Positions 44,711 through 53,977 of a stretch of 64,000 nt of DNA are shown piece after piece; the first letter of the stretch is position 1, and each line of letters opens with the position of its first letter. The stretch lies in NCBI RefSeq assembly GCF_014854695.1, contig NZ_CP027557.1, positions 2,294,001 to 2,358,000 on the forward strand. The letters run 5' to 3'. A program made the position numbers and the translations under genes. Source of the DNA: Rhodococcus rhodochrous (GTDB lineage: Bacteria > Actinomycetota > Actinomycetes > Mycobacteriales > Mycobacteriaceae). The notes beneath the pieces are model-generated. The model worked only from the letters and a program-made list of their open reading frames with translations. It did not search any database and was not told the DNA's origin.

Positions 44711-46108
44711 CTAGCTCTGCATCTCCTCGAGTTCCATGCCCTTGGTCTCGGGGATCTTCGTCTTGACGAAGAAGAACGACAGCAGGGCGAAGAACGCGAA
44801 CAGTCCGTACAGGAACCACAGCCCGACCGCGGAGGTCAGCGGCGGGAACGCCAGTGTCACCGTGAAATTCGCGATCCAGTTCGCCGCGGTGCTGATACCG
44901 AGGGCGACTGCGCGCATGCGGTTCGGGAACATCTCGCCGAGCATCACCCACATGATCGGGCCCCAGGTGGCGGCGAAGAAGATCACGAAGGCGTTCGCGC
45001 CGACGAGGGCGAGCGCACCCCACGGTGCCGGAAGTTCGACGTCCTCACCGCTGCCGACCGCCTGCGAGAAGGCGATCGCGGCGAGCAGCAGGCTGACGAA
45101 CATGCCGATCGAACCGGTCATCAACAGCGGACGGCGACCGATCTTGTCGACGAACAGGATCGCGACGAACGTCATGAGCACGTTGATCACGGCGGTGATC
45201 ACCGAGGTGGTGAACGACTGGTTCTCGGTGAAGCCCACCGACTTCCACAATGTCGTCGAGTAGTAGAAGATCGCGTTGATACCGACGAACTGCTGGAAGA
45301 CGGCCATCGTGATGCCGACCCACACCAGCGGCTGCAGACCGAAGACCGGGCCGCGGATGTCGCCGAAGGACGCCTTCGACTCGCGGCGCAGCGTCAGCCG
45401 GATCTCGCGGACACGCTCGTCGGGCCGAAGCTCGCCCGTGACGTTGGCCAGGACGGCCGCAGCCTCTTCGTCCATGTCCTTGCCGACGAGATAGCGGGGG
45501 GACTCCGGGATCGTCAGCGCCAGTACACCGTAGAGGACGGCGGGCGCGACGCCGACGAGGAACATCCACCGCCAGGCCTCGAGATTCCACCACAGCTCGT
45601 TCGACGCTCCACCGGCGGCGTTCTGCAGCACCGCGTCGGACAGCAGGGCCGCGAAGATGCCGAGAGTGATGGCGAGCTGCTGCAGTGATGCGAGGGCGCC
45701 GCGGTAGCGAGCGGGTGCGATCTCGGAGATGTAGGTCGGTGCGATGACCGACGCGATACCGATGCCGAGGCCGCCGAGCACACGCCACAGCATGAGATCG
45801 GGAACGCTGAAGGCCAGACCGGACCCGATCGACGAGATGACGAACAGGGCGGAGCCGAGGAGCATCACCCGCTTGCGGCCCCAACTGTCGGCGAGGCGTC
45901 CGGCGAACCATGCCCCGACGGCACAGCCGAGCAGGGCGATGGCGACGGCGAAACCGGTCACGAACGAACTGAGTGCGAAGTTGTCCTGGATGGAGTCGAC
46001 GGCACCGTTGATGACCGAGCTGTCGAAGCCGAACAGGAAACCGCCCACGGCCGCCGCGACGGTCACGGCGATGACTTTCGCGGCGTGTGCGGTCGATGGT
46101 TGGGTCAC
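44711..46108 (-). CDS. Sugar porter family MFS transporter
   Basis: A 465-residue MFS sugar:H+ symporter of the XylE/GLUT type with 12 helices. Family signatures: GGFLFGFDSSVING in helix 1, RLADSWGRKRVML (loop 2-3), PESPRYLVGKD (end of helix 6), QQFVGINAIFYYS (helix 7), DKIGRRPLL (loop 8-9), and PETKG near the C-terminus. The hexose/pentose-binding QQ...N is present, so a monosaccharide or inositol is likely. GTG 46108 has AGGAG about 9 nt upstream. It converges on dxs. Confidence 0.93.
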   Translation of the reverse strand: MTQPSTAHAAKVIAVTVAAAVGGFLFGFDSSVINGAVDSIQDNFALSSFVTGFAVAIALLGCAVGAWFAGRLADSWGRKRVMLLGSALFVISSIGSGLAFSVPDLMLWRVLGGLGIGIASVIAPTYISEIAPARYRGALASLQQLAITLGIFAALLSDAVLQNAAGGASNELWWNLEAWRWMFLVGVAPAVLYGVLALTIPESPRYLVGKDMDEEAAAVLANVTGELRPDERVREIRLTLRRESKASFGDIRGPVFGLQPLVWVGITMAVFQQFVGINAIFYYSTTLWKSVGFTENQSFTTSVITAVINVLMTFVAILFVDKIGRRPLLMTGSIGMFVSLLLAAIAFSQAVGSGEDVELPAPWGALALVGANAFVIFFAATWGPIMWVMLGEMFPNRMRAVALGISTAANWIANFTVTLAFPPLTSAVGLWFLYGLFAFFALLSFFFVKTKIPETKGMELEEMQS

Positions 46109-46359
46109 CGAGGAACTCCTGGATCGGACTGGCCGCGAGGGCGGGAAAAGGGCTGGACACAGTGTGTTTTCTTCAGGGGAACATTACGCCGGGGTGAACG
46201 GCCGACTCGACGTTTCCGGCGAGAACTCGCCCGCAGGGCGGACTGCGAACGGGACATCCACGGAGTGTGGCGACGTCTCCGAGCGGGCAAGAAGTTAAGG
46301 TGTATTCTCTCCGCTTCGTTGCTCTGCCTGCGACCTTCCCATCCGGTGAGGACCTCCGC

Positions 46360-46395
46360 TTGACACTGTGTGATCTGGGAATACAGTCTCGTTCC
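46360..46395 (+). promoter_or_regulatory. Near-consensus sigma-A promoter of the DUF2236 gene
   Basis: TTGACA (46360-46365), 16-bp spacer, TACAGT (46382-46387), then 8 nt to ATG 46396. The mRNA should be leaderless. This is the best -35/-10 pair found in the window. Confidence 0.75.
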
Positions 46396-47196
46396 ATGAC
46401 TCGGCGACGACCGGATGCGACGGTACAGGGTGTGGTGGGTGAAGCGGCGTTCCTGCTGACCTCACCTCGGAGGTTCCTCATGGAGATCGCTCTGCCTCCG
46501 GTGGGGCACGGGGTGGTGGAACACAGCAAGGCGCTCATCGATCCCGTCACACGCTTCCGGAACACGAGTGCGTACATCTTCCTCGTGGCGTTCGGCGACG
46601 ACGAGGAACGGCGCAGGGTGGTGCGTTTCGTCAACCGCGCCCACGCACCGGTTCGCTCCGACGGATACAACGCCTTCGATCCGAAGCTCCAGTTGTGGAT
46701 CGCCGCGGTGATGTTCCACGGCGGCCGCGACGTGTACGAGCGGTTCTTCGGCCGCCTCGACCGGGCCGAGGCCGAACGGCTGTACCGCGAGTTCGCGGTC
46801 TACGGCACGTCGTTGCAGGTACCTGAGGAGATGTGGCCCGCGGACCTCGACGCGTTCGATGCCTACTGGCACAGTGTCGTCGACGATCTCGAGATCGACG
46901 AGACCATTCGTTCCTACGCACGCGCCCTGCTCTCCGGTGGCGACCTGCCGATCGTCGTCCGGCCGGCGATGGCGCTCAACAGGTTCTTCACCCTGGGCAT
47001 GCTCGATCCCCGTATCCGTGAGGCCTACCGCTTCACGTGGACCGAGGCCCACCAGCGATGGTTCGACCGCCTCATGCGGATCGCGGTGCCCGCCTACCGG
47101 GCGCTGCCCGCGGCGGCGCGCCACCTGCCCAAGAGGCTGGTCCTGCGCGACGCGCGTAAGAGGTTCGCCGCGGTGCCCGCGCACGTCGCTGCCTAG
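46396..47196 (+). CDS. DUF2236 / MpaB-like oxygenase-family protein
   Basis: A 266-residue protein of the DUF2236 family, which includes latex-clearing protein and the MpaB group of putative heme oxygenases. Typical elements: RFRNTSAYIFLVAFGDDEER, VNRAHAPVRSDGYNAFDPKLQLWIAAVMFHG (the conserved His-containing segment and LQLWIAA), and YREFAVYGTSLQVPEEMWP. Mycobacterial relatives are induced by lipids or stress, but no reaction is established for this branch. ATG 46396 is fixed by a strong promoter 8 nt upstream. It is divergent from the sugar porter across 287 bp and convergent with RNase D. Confidence 0.85.
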   Translation: MTRRRPDATVQGVVGEAAFLLTSPRRFLMEIALPPVGHGVVEHSKALIDPVTRFRNTSAYIFLVAFGDDEERRRVVRFVNRAHAPVRSDGYNAFDPKLQLWIAAVMFHGGRDVYERFFGRLDRAEAERLYREFAVYGTSLQVPEEMWPADLDAFDAYWHSVVDDLEIDETIRSYARALLSGGDLPIVVRPAMALNRFFTLGMLDPRIREAYRFTWTEAHQRWFDRLMRIAVPAYRALPAAARHLPKRLVLRDARKRFAAVPAHVAA

Positions 47197-47244
47197 GACG
47201 CGGCAGCGCCGGAAAGAGACAGCATGCGGCAGAGGCGGCGGAGA

Positions 47245-48498
47245 TCAGTTCTCCGCCGTCAGGGCCTTCGCGAGTCGCGGCACGGTCAACGCGCGCTGCC
47301 ACGGACGTGCCCCGCCCTCGGCGAAGCGGCCGTCGATGTACTCCTCGACGTCGCCCCCGTCGGAGACGTCCCAGTCCCAGCACAGGCGCCGAACGAGTTC
47401 GGGACTGATCAGGTTCTCGACCGGAACGGCGACTTCCTCGCTCAGAGCGGCGAGTTCGCCGCGCGCGAGGGCGAGACGTGCGGCCTCCTCGGGGTGGTGG
47501 CGCGACCACCGGCCGGCCGGCGGAGGCCCGGTCAGCGGCGGCGTGAGGGGTGGGAGCCGGTCCTCCGGCAGTGCACGGGCCCGCTCGATCGCGTTGAGCC
47601 ACGCCCGGGAGGAACGCCGCTGCCGCGGACCGCCGAAGACCGGAAGCTTCTGCAACTGTTCGACGGTCGTGGGATTCGCCTCCGCGGCGGCGATGATCGC
47701 GGAGTCGGGAAGGATGCGCCCCGGCGCGATGTCGCGCCGGGCGGCGATCTCGTCGCGAGTGGTCCACAGTTCCCGGACGATCGCCAGGCGGCGTCGGTCC
47801 TTGATCGCGTGGATCTTGGACGTGCGGCGCCATCGATCGGGCTTCGGAGCGGGCGGTCCCGCGAGCCGGATGTGCTCGAATTCCTGGGCGGCCCACTCGG
47901 TCTTGTTCTGCCGCTCGAGTTCACTCGCCATCGCGTCGCGGAGTTCCACGAGCGGTTCGACGTCGAGCGCTGCGTAATTGAGCCACGACTCGGGAAGCGG
48001 CCGCGTCGACCAGTCCGCCGCACCGTGGCCCTTGCGCAGCTCGAGGCCGAGGGTCTCGGCCACGATCGCGGCGAGCCCGACGCGGGGAAATCCGGCGAGG
48101 CGACCGGCGAGTTCGGTGTCGTACAACTTCGCCGGGCGGAGTCCGAGTTCGGCCAGGCCGGGGAGATCCTGATCGGCGGAGTGCAGGACCCATTCGAGGT
48201 CGTTGATCACCTCGGCCAGGGGAGCGAGGTCGTCCCGTGTCGGAATGGGGTCGAGCAGCACCGTGCCGGCGCCCTCACGGCGGAGCTGGACGAGATAGGC
48301 GCGCGCGGAGTAGCGGTAGCCCGACGCGCGTTCGGCGTCGACGGCGAGCGGACCGTGTCCCTGTGCGAGCATCGCTGCGGCCTCGGCCACCCCGCGCGCC
48401 GTGGTGACGACCTCGGGGACGCCGTCGCGCGGTTCGAGGAGCGGCACCGTCGTCACGCTCGTGCTCTTCTGCTCGTCCTCGTCGTTCTGTGCCGGCAT
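47245..48498 (-). CDS. Ribonuclease D-like 3'-5' exonuclease with HRDC domain (Rv2681-like)
   Basis: A 417-residue RNase D homolog. The DEDD exonuclease domain (about 30-215) has VDAERASGYRYSARAYLVQL (Asp, Glu), a middle Asp in LHSADQDLPGLAEL with LYDTELAGRL, and YAALDVEPLVEL (YxxxD). One or two HRDC-type helical domains follow (RLAIVRELWTTRDEIAARRDIAPGRILPDSAI). It trims tRNA or other structured RNA. ATG 48498 has TAGAGT seven nt upstream, a leaderless start. Confidence 0.9.
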   Translation of the reverse strand: MPAQNDEDEQKSTSVTTVPLLEPRDGVPEVVTTARGVAEAAAMLAQGHGPLAVDAERASGYRYSARAYLVQLRREGAGTVLLDPIPTRDDLAPLAEVINDLEWVLHSADQDLPGLAELGLRPAKLYDTELAGRLAGFPRVGLAAIVAETLGLELRKGHGAADWSTRPLPESWLNYAALDVEPLVELRDAMASELERQNKTEWAAQEFEHIRLAGPPAPKPDRWRRTSKIHAIKDRRRLAIVRELWTTRDEIAARRDIAPGRILPDSAIIAAAEANPTTVEQLQKLPVFGGPRQRRSSRAWLNAIERARALPEDRLPPLTPPLTGPPPAGRWSRHHPEEAARLALARGELAALSEEVAVPVENLISPELVRRLCWDWDVSDGGDVEEYIDGRFAEGGARPWQRALTVPRLAKALTAEN

Positions 48499-48615
48499 GG
48501 GCGTGACTCTAGCGGTGTCGCTCCCGTGCGCAATTCCGTTCCTGTCCGGAACGTCCGGTCGGCGGGTGCGCACGAACCCGCTCGACGCCGCGCGAACCCC
48601 CTTCGGGCGGCCGCG

Positions 48616-50028
48616 TCAGCCCTCCTGCGAGACGACGTCGTCGCTTTCCGCACCGGCCGCGAGGATGAGGTCCTCGAGGGCGGGGGAGAAGTCGTCGACG
48701 AGTTCCCACAGGTCGGGGACGAGATCGGGACACGAGATCAGGCCGATGTCGAGCCTGCCGTCGAGGGAGAGCACCGTCACGTTGAGCGCCGCGCCGTGGA
48801 AGATCGGCCCGAAGGGGTACATCGCCGTCATGCGCGCACCCAGGAAGTACAGCGGGACGGGCGGTCCGGGCACGTTGGAGATCACGAGGTTGTGGATCAC
48901 CGGATGCCGGTCGGCGAGTCGGAGCCCGGCGTAGGCACGCATCGCGGGGGCGAAGACCGCCGCGCCGAGGAACTGCGACCAGTCCTGCAGCAGGTTCGCG
49001 CCGAGGTCGGCGTTGTGCTCCTTGGACACCGCGTTCGCTTCCGCAAGGGCTCGCAGCCGCTCGGCGGGGTCGGCGATGTGGGTGTGGAGGTCGGCGAACA
49101 TCGCCGAGACCTGGTTGCGTCCCGGCCGATCCGACCTGCCGTGGACCGAGACCGGGATCATCCCGATGAGCGGGGAGTCGGGCAGCTCGCCGCGCCGCTC
49201 CAGATATCGGCGCAGCGCACCGGAGCACACCGCCATCACCACGTCGTTGACGGTGACGCCGAAGACGTTCTTCACCAGTTTCACGTCGTCGAGGTTCAAC
49301 TCGGCGAAGCCGACGTTGCGGTGTCCGGTGATGGTGGAGTTGAACGGGGTGCGCGGCGCCGTGAACGGCGCGGGCATGGCGTCGCCGCGTCGTGCGCGGG
49401 CGATCCACGAGGTCAGCGATGTGACCGCGCCCGGGAGGATCCGCAGCAGGTGCAGGGGCCGGCGCGCCACGTTGAGGGCTCCGGCGATCGCGATGGCGAG
49501 GTCGTTCGCGTCGCCGGCACCCCACTGCACCGGTTCGGGCCGGGGATCGGCGGGGTCGAGGCTGCACAGCTGCGCGATGAGCGCGGCACCGGAGACCCCG
49601 TCCACCCCGGCGTGGTGCATCTTCGCGATGACCGCGATCCTGCCGTCGTCGAGACCGTCGACGAACCACATCTCCCACAGCGGCCGGGAGCGATCCAGCG
49701 GTTGCGCGGCGATGTGACCGCACAGCTCCGCGAGCTCGGTCCGGCTGCCCGGGGCGGGCACGCCGACGTGGTGGACGTGCCGGTCGAGGTCGAAGTCGTG
49801 GTCGTCGACCCAGACCGGATGGTCGAGGTTGAACCTGCTGTCGGCGAGCTTCATCCGGAACTGGGGTACGGCGGTGAGGCGCGCTTCGAGTTCGTTGCGC
49901 AGGCTCACGTAGTCGTAGCCGCCCGGGACGGTGGACGGGTCCAGCACGATCAGCCCGCAGATGTGGAGGAGCTGACTGGGGGTCTCGAGATAGAGGAAAC
50001 CGGCATCGAGCCCGCTGAGACGCTGCAT
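48616..50028 (-). CDS. Wax ester synthase/diacylglycerol acyltransferase (WS/DGAT)
   Basis: A 470-residue acyltransferase that esterifies acyl-CoA to fatty alcohol or diacylglycerol, giving storage wax esters and triacylglycerol. The catalytic HHAGVDG (HHxxxDG) is near residue 137. Other family elements: the N-terminal [27 protein letters not shown], and [16 protein letters not shown] near residue 395. ATG 50028 follows TACTCT by six nt, so the mRNA is leaderless. A KstR-type palindrome overlaps that -10, suggesting control by sterol degradation. Rhodococci carry many WS/DGAT paralogs; which one this is cannot be told here. Confidence 0.93.
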   Translation of the reverse strand: MQRLSGLDAGFLYLETPSQLLHICGLIVLDPSTVPGGYDYVSLRNELEARLTAVPQFRMKLADSRFNLDHPVWVDDHDFDLDRHVHHVGVPAPGSRTELAELCGHIAAQPLDRSRPLWEMWFVDGLDDGRIAVIAKMHHAGVDGVSGAALIAQLCSLDPADPRPEPVQWGAGDANDLAIAIAGALNVARRPLHLLRILPGAVTSLTSWIARARRGDAMPAPFTAPRTPFNSTITGHRNVGFAELNLDDVKLVKNVFGVTVNDVVMAVCSGALRRYLERRGELPDSPLIGMIPVSVHGRSDRPGRNQVSAMFADLHTHIADPAERLRALAEANAVSKEHNADLGANLLQDWSQFLGAAVFAPAMRAYAGLRLADRHPVIHNLVISNVPGPPVPLYFLGARMTAMYPFGPIFHGAALNVTVLSLDGRLDIGLISCPDLVPDLWELVDDFSPALEDLILAAGAESDDVVSQEG

Positions 50029-50034
50029 GGATCA

Positions 50035-50052
50035 AGAGTAGAACAGGTTCTA
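50035..50052 (-). promoter_or_regulatory. WS/DGAT promoter with KstR-type operator
   Basis: TAGAACAGGTTCTA (50039-50052) fits TNNAACNNGTTNNA exactly, the published KstR consensus of mycobacteria and rhodococci. The minus-strand -10 TACTCT is at 50035-50040, overlapping the operator by two bases, six nt before the start codon. Confidence 0.65.
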
Positions 50053-50078
50053 GAAATCCGGTCGGATTGCGCAGGTTT

Positions 50079-50654
50079 TCACCGCTGGAGTCGCGCGACC
50101 CCCGCCGGAGGCAGACCCGCGGCATATGCGAGGACGTCGCAGAACGCCTCCACGTGCGGGGTCAGTATGTCGGACTGCGGAGTCCACGACGCGCGCAGTT
50201 CCAGTTGGTGGGCGCGTCCCGGGCCCGCGATGTCCCCGAACCGTACGGAGGTCGTCGCGGTCACCGTGCCGCCGAGCGCCGTGAGCGGTTCACCGTGCGC
50301 GGCGAGGGCGTCGACGAGCCAACTCCACGCGACCTCCGGCAGCAGCGAGTCCGCTGCCAGGCTCTCGTCGACGTCGGCCTGGATGTACGAGACGAGCCGG
50401 GTGGTCCCGTGCCACGCCTCGTCGCCGTCGGGGTCGTAGAGAAGGATGAGGCGGCCGAACGCGTCGCCCTCGGACTGCTCGGGCACCCGGTCCGTCTCGT
50501 CGTGCAGGACCTCGGCGCCCAGTGCGTAGCTGTAGGGCGCGAGCCGTTGCGGGGGTCGGATCGGCCCGACCTCGATCTCCGGGCGCACGGTGGCCGCGTT
50601 CATCGCATCGACTGCGGAACGGAAGCGGGCCGGCTCGGCGGGCGAGGTGGTCAC
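50079..50654 (-). CDS. DUF3000 protein (Rv2680-like)
   Basis: A 191-residue protein of the actinobacterial DUF3000 family: [26 protein letters not shown] near the N-terminus and [28 protein letters not shown] in the middle. No membrane segment or catalytic motif I can name; function unknown. GTG 50654 has TAACCT seven nt upstream, a leaderless start. Divergent from hemE across 168 bp, preserving the mycobacterial order around Rv2678c-Rv2681. WS/DGAT and RNase D lie downstream on the same strand. Confidence 0.85.
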   Translation of the reverse strand: MTTSPAEPARFRSAVDAMNAATVRPEIEVGPIRPPQRLAPYSYALGAEVLHDETDRVPEQSEGDAFGRLILLYDPDGDEAWHGTTRLVSYIQADVDESLAADSLLPEVAWSWLVDALAAHGEPLTALGGTVTATTSVRFGDIAGPGRAHQLELRASWTPQSDILTPHVEAFCDVLAYAAGLPPAGVARLQR

Positions 50655-50822
50655 CGGGCGGAGGTTAGTGCCGGTGACGCACCGCACGCGGGAGGCGCGC
50701 CGATTCCGGCGAACGGCACGGGTGTGGCAGCATGGGCAGCGGGTCCGGACCACACGTCCTGTGTGCGACCCGGCAGACGCTGCCCTGCGCGACGGCGCGC
50801 AGTGCCCGAAGAACGAGGATCG

Positions 50823-51920
50823 ATGACCGGCTTGGAGAACACGAACGTCGGATCTGCGGTGCCCGCGGAGTACCCCGCGCGGAGGATCCTGCCCCATGCG
50901 CCCCTGCTGGCGGCCGCGCGCGGTGAGAAGCCGGCCCACCGGCCCGTGTGGTTCATGCGCCAGGCCGGCCGCTCCCTGCCCGAGTACCGGGAGATCCGGG
51001 CCGGCATCGGCATGCTCGAATCGTGCTTCGACCCCGAACTGGTCTGCGAGATCACGATGCAGCCGGTGCGGCGGCACAAGGTCGACGCCGCCATCCTCTT
51101 CTCCGACATCGTCGTCCCGCTCAAGGCCGCCGGGATCGACCTCGACATCGTCGCCGGCACGGGCCCGGTCGTCGCGAACCCCGTCCGCACCGCCGCCGAC
51201 GTCACCGCGCTGCCGACCCTCGAGGCCGAAGAGGTCGGAGCGGTCGCCCGCGCGGTCGGTCTGCTGACCCGCGAACTCGGCGACACCCCGCTCATCGGGT
51301 TCGCGGGCGCGCCCTTCACCTTGGCCTCATATCTCGTCGAAGGCGGCCCGAGCCGCAACCACGAGCGCACCAAGGCGCTCATGCACGCCGACCCGAAGAC
51401 CTGGCACGCCCTCCTCGGCAAGCTCACCGACGTCGCCATCGCCTTCCTGCGCGCGCAGATCGGTGCCGGTGTCGACGCCGTCCAGCTCTTCGACTCGTGG
51501 GCCGGTGCCCTCTCGCTCGCCGACTACCGCGAGTACGTCCTGCCGCACTCCGAACGTGTCTTCGCCGAGATCGCCGGTGCGGGGGTGCCGCGCATCCACT
51601 TCGGTGTCGGCACCGGTGAGCTCCTCGGCGCCATGGGTGAGGCGGGCGCCGACGTGGTCGGCGTCGACTGGCGCATCCCGCTCGACGTCGCCGCGACCCG
51701 CGTCGGCCCGGGCAAGGCCCTGCAGGGCAATCTCGACCCCGCGATCCTGTTCGCGGGCCGGGAGGTCGTCGAACGCGAGGTGCGCCGCATCGTCGCCGAG
51801 GCCGACCGCGCTCTCGAGGCCGGCGCCATCGGCCACATCTTCAATCTCGGTCACGGCGTCCTGCCCGACACCGATCCCGACGCCATCACCCGAGTGGTCG
51901 AGCTGGTGCATTCGCTGTGA
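50823..51920 (+). CDS. hemE: Uroporphyrinogen III decarboxylase
   Basis: A 365-residue enzyme decarboxylating the four acetate side chains of uroporphyrinogen III to coproporphyrinogen III. The signature [18 protein letters not shown] is near residue 38, FSDIVVP holds the catalytic Asp, and [17 protein letters not shown] and [10 protein letters not shown] are family blocks. First gene of a heme operon: the hemG start overlaps its stop (GTGA). ATG 50823 has GAGGA about 4 nt upstream. Confidence 0.96.
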   Translation: MTGLENTNVGSAVPAEYPARRILPHAPLLAAARGEKPAHRPVWFMRQAGRSLPEYREIRAGIGMLESCFDPELVCEITMQPVRRHKVDAAILFSDIVVPLKAAGIDLDIVAGTGPVVANPVRTAADVTALPTLEAEEVGAVARAVGLLTRELGDTPLIGFAGAPFTLASYLVEGGPSRNHERTKALMHADPKTWHALLGKLTDVAIAFLRAQIGAGVDAVQLFDSWAGALSLADYREYVLPHSERVFAEIAGAGVPRIHFGVGTGELLGAMGEAGADVVGVDWRIPLDVAATRVGPGKALQGNLDPAILFAGREVVEREVRRIVAEADRALEAGAIGHIFNLGHGVLPDTDPDAITRVVELVHSL

Positions 51921-53275
51921 CCCCGCCGACGGTCGCGGTCGTCGGCGGTGGGATCAGCGGGCTCGTCGCCGCGTATCGACTGCGTCGTTCGCTCGGCGCC
52001 GCCGCGCGCATCGTCGTGCTCGAGCGATCGTCGCGGCTCGGCGGCAAGCTCCGCACGGTCCCGCTCGCGGGCGACCCCGTCGACGTCGGTGCCGAGGCGT
52101 TCATCGCACGCCGACCCGAGGTGCTCGCGCTCGTCGAGGAACTCGGCCTGAGCGACCACATCGTCCACCCCTCGGCTGCCCGTCCGCTCCTGTACGCCGA
52201 CGCGCGACTGCACCCGTTGCCGGCGGGCACGCTCATGGGCATCCCCGCCTCGGCGCAATCCGTCGAAGGACTCGTCGACGACGAGACCCTGGCGCGCATC
52301 GCCGCCGAGCCCACTGTGCCGTTCCACTGGGACCGGGACTCCGACGTCTCCGTCGCGGATCTCGTCCGATCACGCTTCGGTGAGCAGGTGGTGCGGCGCA
52401 GCGTCGACCCGCTGCTCGGTGGGGTGTACTCGGGGCTGTCCGACACCGCAGGTGTCCGTGCCACCCTCCCGACGCTCGCAGCGGCCCTCGACGCCGGCGC
52501 GACGAGCCTGAGCGACGCCGTCGCCCGCGCCCTGCCCCCGAAGTCGGACGCCCCGGTCTTCGGGACGCTGCGCGAGGGCTACGGCGTGCTGATCGAAGCC
52601 CTCGTCCGCGAGGCCGACGCCGAGTTCCTCTACGGCACGGCCGCATCCGGACTGAAGCGCAGCGGTGGCCGGTGGTCGGTCGACCCGCTCGGCGAGGTCG
52701 ACGGTGTGGTGCTCGCCGTGCCCGCCCCGGACGCCGCCCGGCTGCTCGTCGACAGTGTCAGATCCGCCGCGCAGTGCGCCGCGCAGATCCCGCTCGCCTC
52801 GTCGGTGGTGGTCGCGCTCGCGTTGCCGCACGACGCCGGCCTGCCGCAGAACTCCGGGATCCTCGTCGCGACCGGGGAGGAACTGTCGGCGAAGGCCTTC
52901 ACGCTGTCGAGCCGCAAGTGGCCGCACCTCGCCGAACGACCCGTCGCACTCGCCCGCGCGTCGTTCGGACGGTTCGGCGACGACGCGCTCGTCGACGCGT
53001 CCGAGGCCGACCTGATCGCGCTGGCCCGCGCGGATCTCGCGACCGTCACCGGAGTCGACGCCGAACCGGTGGCCGCCTTCGTGCAGCGGTGGCACGGCGG
53101 GCTGCCGCAGTACCGCGAACACCACGGCGAGATCGTCGCCGCCTTCGAGGCCGAGATCGCAGGGATCGACGGACTCGAGGTCGCCGGCGCGATGCTGCAC
53201 GGCGTGGGTGTACCCGCATGTGTCGCAACAGGCACGGCCGCGGCCGCACGCCTGGCTGCACGAATGGAAGGATGA
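51917..53275 (+). CDS. hemG: Coproporphyrinogen III oxidase (CgoX/HemG, HemY-type)
   Basis: A 452-residue FAD flavoprotein of the HemY family. In Gram-positive bacteria it oxidises coproporphyrinogen III to coproporphyrin III with oxygen. FAD motif [17 protein letters not shown] at the N-terminus, then [13 protein letters not shown]; the C-terminal FAD motif is [19 protein letters not shown]. Presence of chdC next door supports the coproporphyrin route rather than protoporphyrinogen oxidation. Translationally coupled to hemE by a 4-bp overlap. Confidence 0.93.
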   Translation: MTPPTVAVVGGGISGLVAAYRLRRSLGAAARIVVLERSSRLGGKLRTVPLAGDPVDVGAEAFIARRPEVLALVEELGLSDHIVHPSAARPLLYADARLHPLPAGTLMGIPASAQSVEGLVDDETLARIAAEPTVPFHWDRDSDVSVADLVRSRFGEQVVRRSVDPLLGGVYSGLSDTAGVRATLPTLAAALDAGATSLSDAVARALPPKSDAPVFGTLREGYGVLIEALVREADAEFLYGTAASGLKRSGGRWSVDPLGEVDGVVLAVPAPDAARLLVDSVRSAAQCAAQIPLASSVVVALALPHDAGLPQNSGILVATGEELSAKAFTLSSRKWPHLAERPVALARASFGRFGDDALVDASEADLIALARADLATVTGVDAEPVAAFVQRWHGGLPQYREHHGEIVAAFEAEIAGIDGLEVAGAMLHGVGVPACVATGTAAAARLAARMEG

Positions 53276-53280
53276 ACGTC

Positions 53281-53976
53281 ATGGCACGTCTCGACTACGA
53301 CAAGCTCAATTCCACCCTCCGTTACGCGATGTGGTCGGTCTTCCAGGTCCGGCCCGGCGTCCTCGGCGACGACCGCACCGCGGCGATCGAGGACGCGAAG
53401 GCGTTCTTCGCCCGCTTCGACGACACCGACGTGATCGTCCGCGGTATCTACGACGTCGCCGGCACCCGCGCCGACGCCGATTTCATGATCTGGACCCACG
53501 CCGAGCACATCGAGGATCTGCAGAAGCTGTACGCCGACTTCCGGCGCACCACGATCCTCGGGCGCGCGAGCACCCCGGTCTGGTCGAACACCGCACTGCA
53601 CAGACCCGCGGAGTTCAACAAGAGCCACCTGCCCGCCTTCATCGCGGGGGAGGACCCGGGCAACTACGTCTGCGTGTACCCCTTCGTGCGGTCCTACGAG
53701 TGGTACCTGCTGCCCGACGAGCAGCGTCGCAAGATGCTCGCCGACCACGGCATGGCGGCACGCGGCTACCCCGATGTCCGCGCCAACACCGTTCCGGCCT
53801 TCGCGCTCGGCGACTACGAGTGGATCCTCGCCTTCGAGGCGCCGGAGCTGCACCGCATCGTCGATCTCATGCGCGACCTGCGTGCCACCGACGCGCGCCT
53901 GCACGTGCGGGAGGAGACCCCCTTCTTCACCGGGCCGCGGGTCGACGTCGAAGCCCTCGTCGCGTCGCTGCCCTGA
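53281..53976 (+). CDS. chdC: Coproheme decarboxylase ChdC (HemQ)
   Basis: A 231-residue ferredoxin-like-fold enzyme converting iron-coproporphyrin III to heme b with hydrogen peroxide, the last step of the coproporphyrin-dependent pathway. Motifs: [13 protein letters not shown] (catalytic Tyr region, about 130-142) and [12 protein letters not shown] (proximal heme His, about 157). ATG 53281 is preferred because GGAAGGA sits 8 nt upstream. ATG 53272 overlaps the hemG stop but has no spacing. The last step of heme synthesis is thus co-expressed with hemE and hemG. Confidence 0.94.
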   Translation: MARLDYDKLNSTLRYAMWSVFQVRPGVLGDDRTAAIEDAKAFFARFDDTDVIVRGIYDVAGTRADADFMIWTHAEHIEDLQKLYADFRRTTILGRASTPVWSNTALHRPAEFNKSHLPAFIAGEDPGNYVCVYPFVRSYEWYLLPDEQRRKMLADHGMAARGYPDVRANTVPAFALGDYEWILAFEAPELHRIVDLMRDLRATDARLHVREETPFFTGPRVDVEALVASLP

Positions 53977-53977
53977 C

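Noticed and set aside
46109-46395. CRP/GlxR-type site near ACACAGTGTGT upstream of the sugar porter
   Set aside because: The palindrome does not match TGTGA-N6-TCACA, so a cAMP-receptor site cannot be claimed.
47224-50439. A 1071-codon plus-strand frame opposite RNase D, WS/DGAT and DUF3000
   Set aside because: Three recognised families lie on the other strand; the long frame has no motif and crosses promoter and operator sequences.
50658-50670. GGAGGTTAGTG as a possible IdeR iron box
   Set aside because: Only one half resembles TTAGGTTAG, with no matching inverted arm. The same bases give the -10 TAACCT of the DUF3000 gene.
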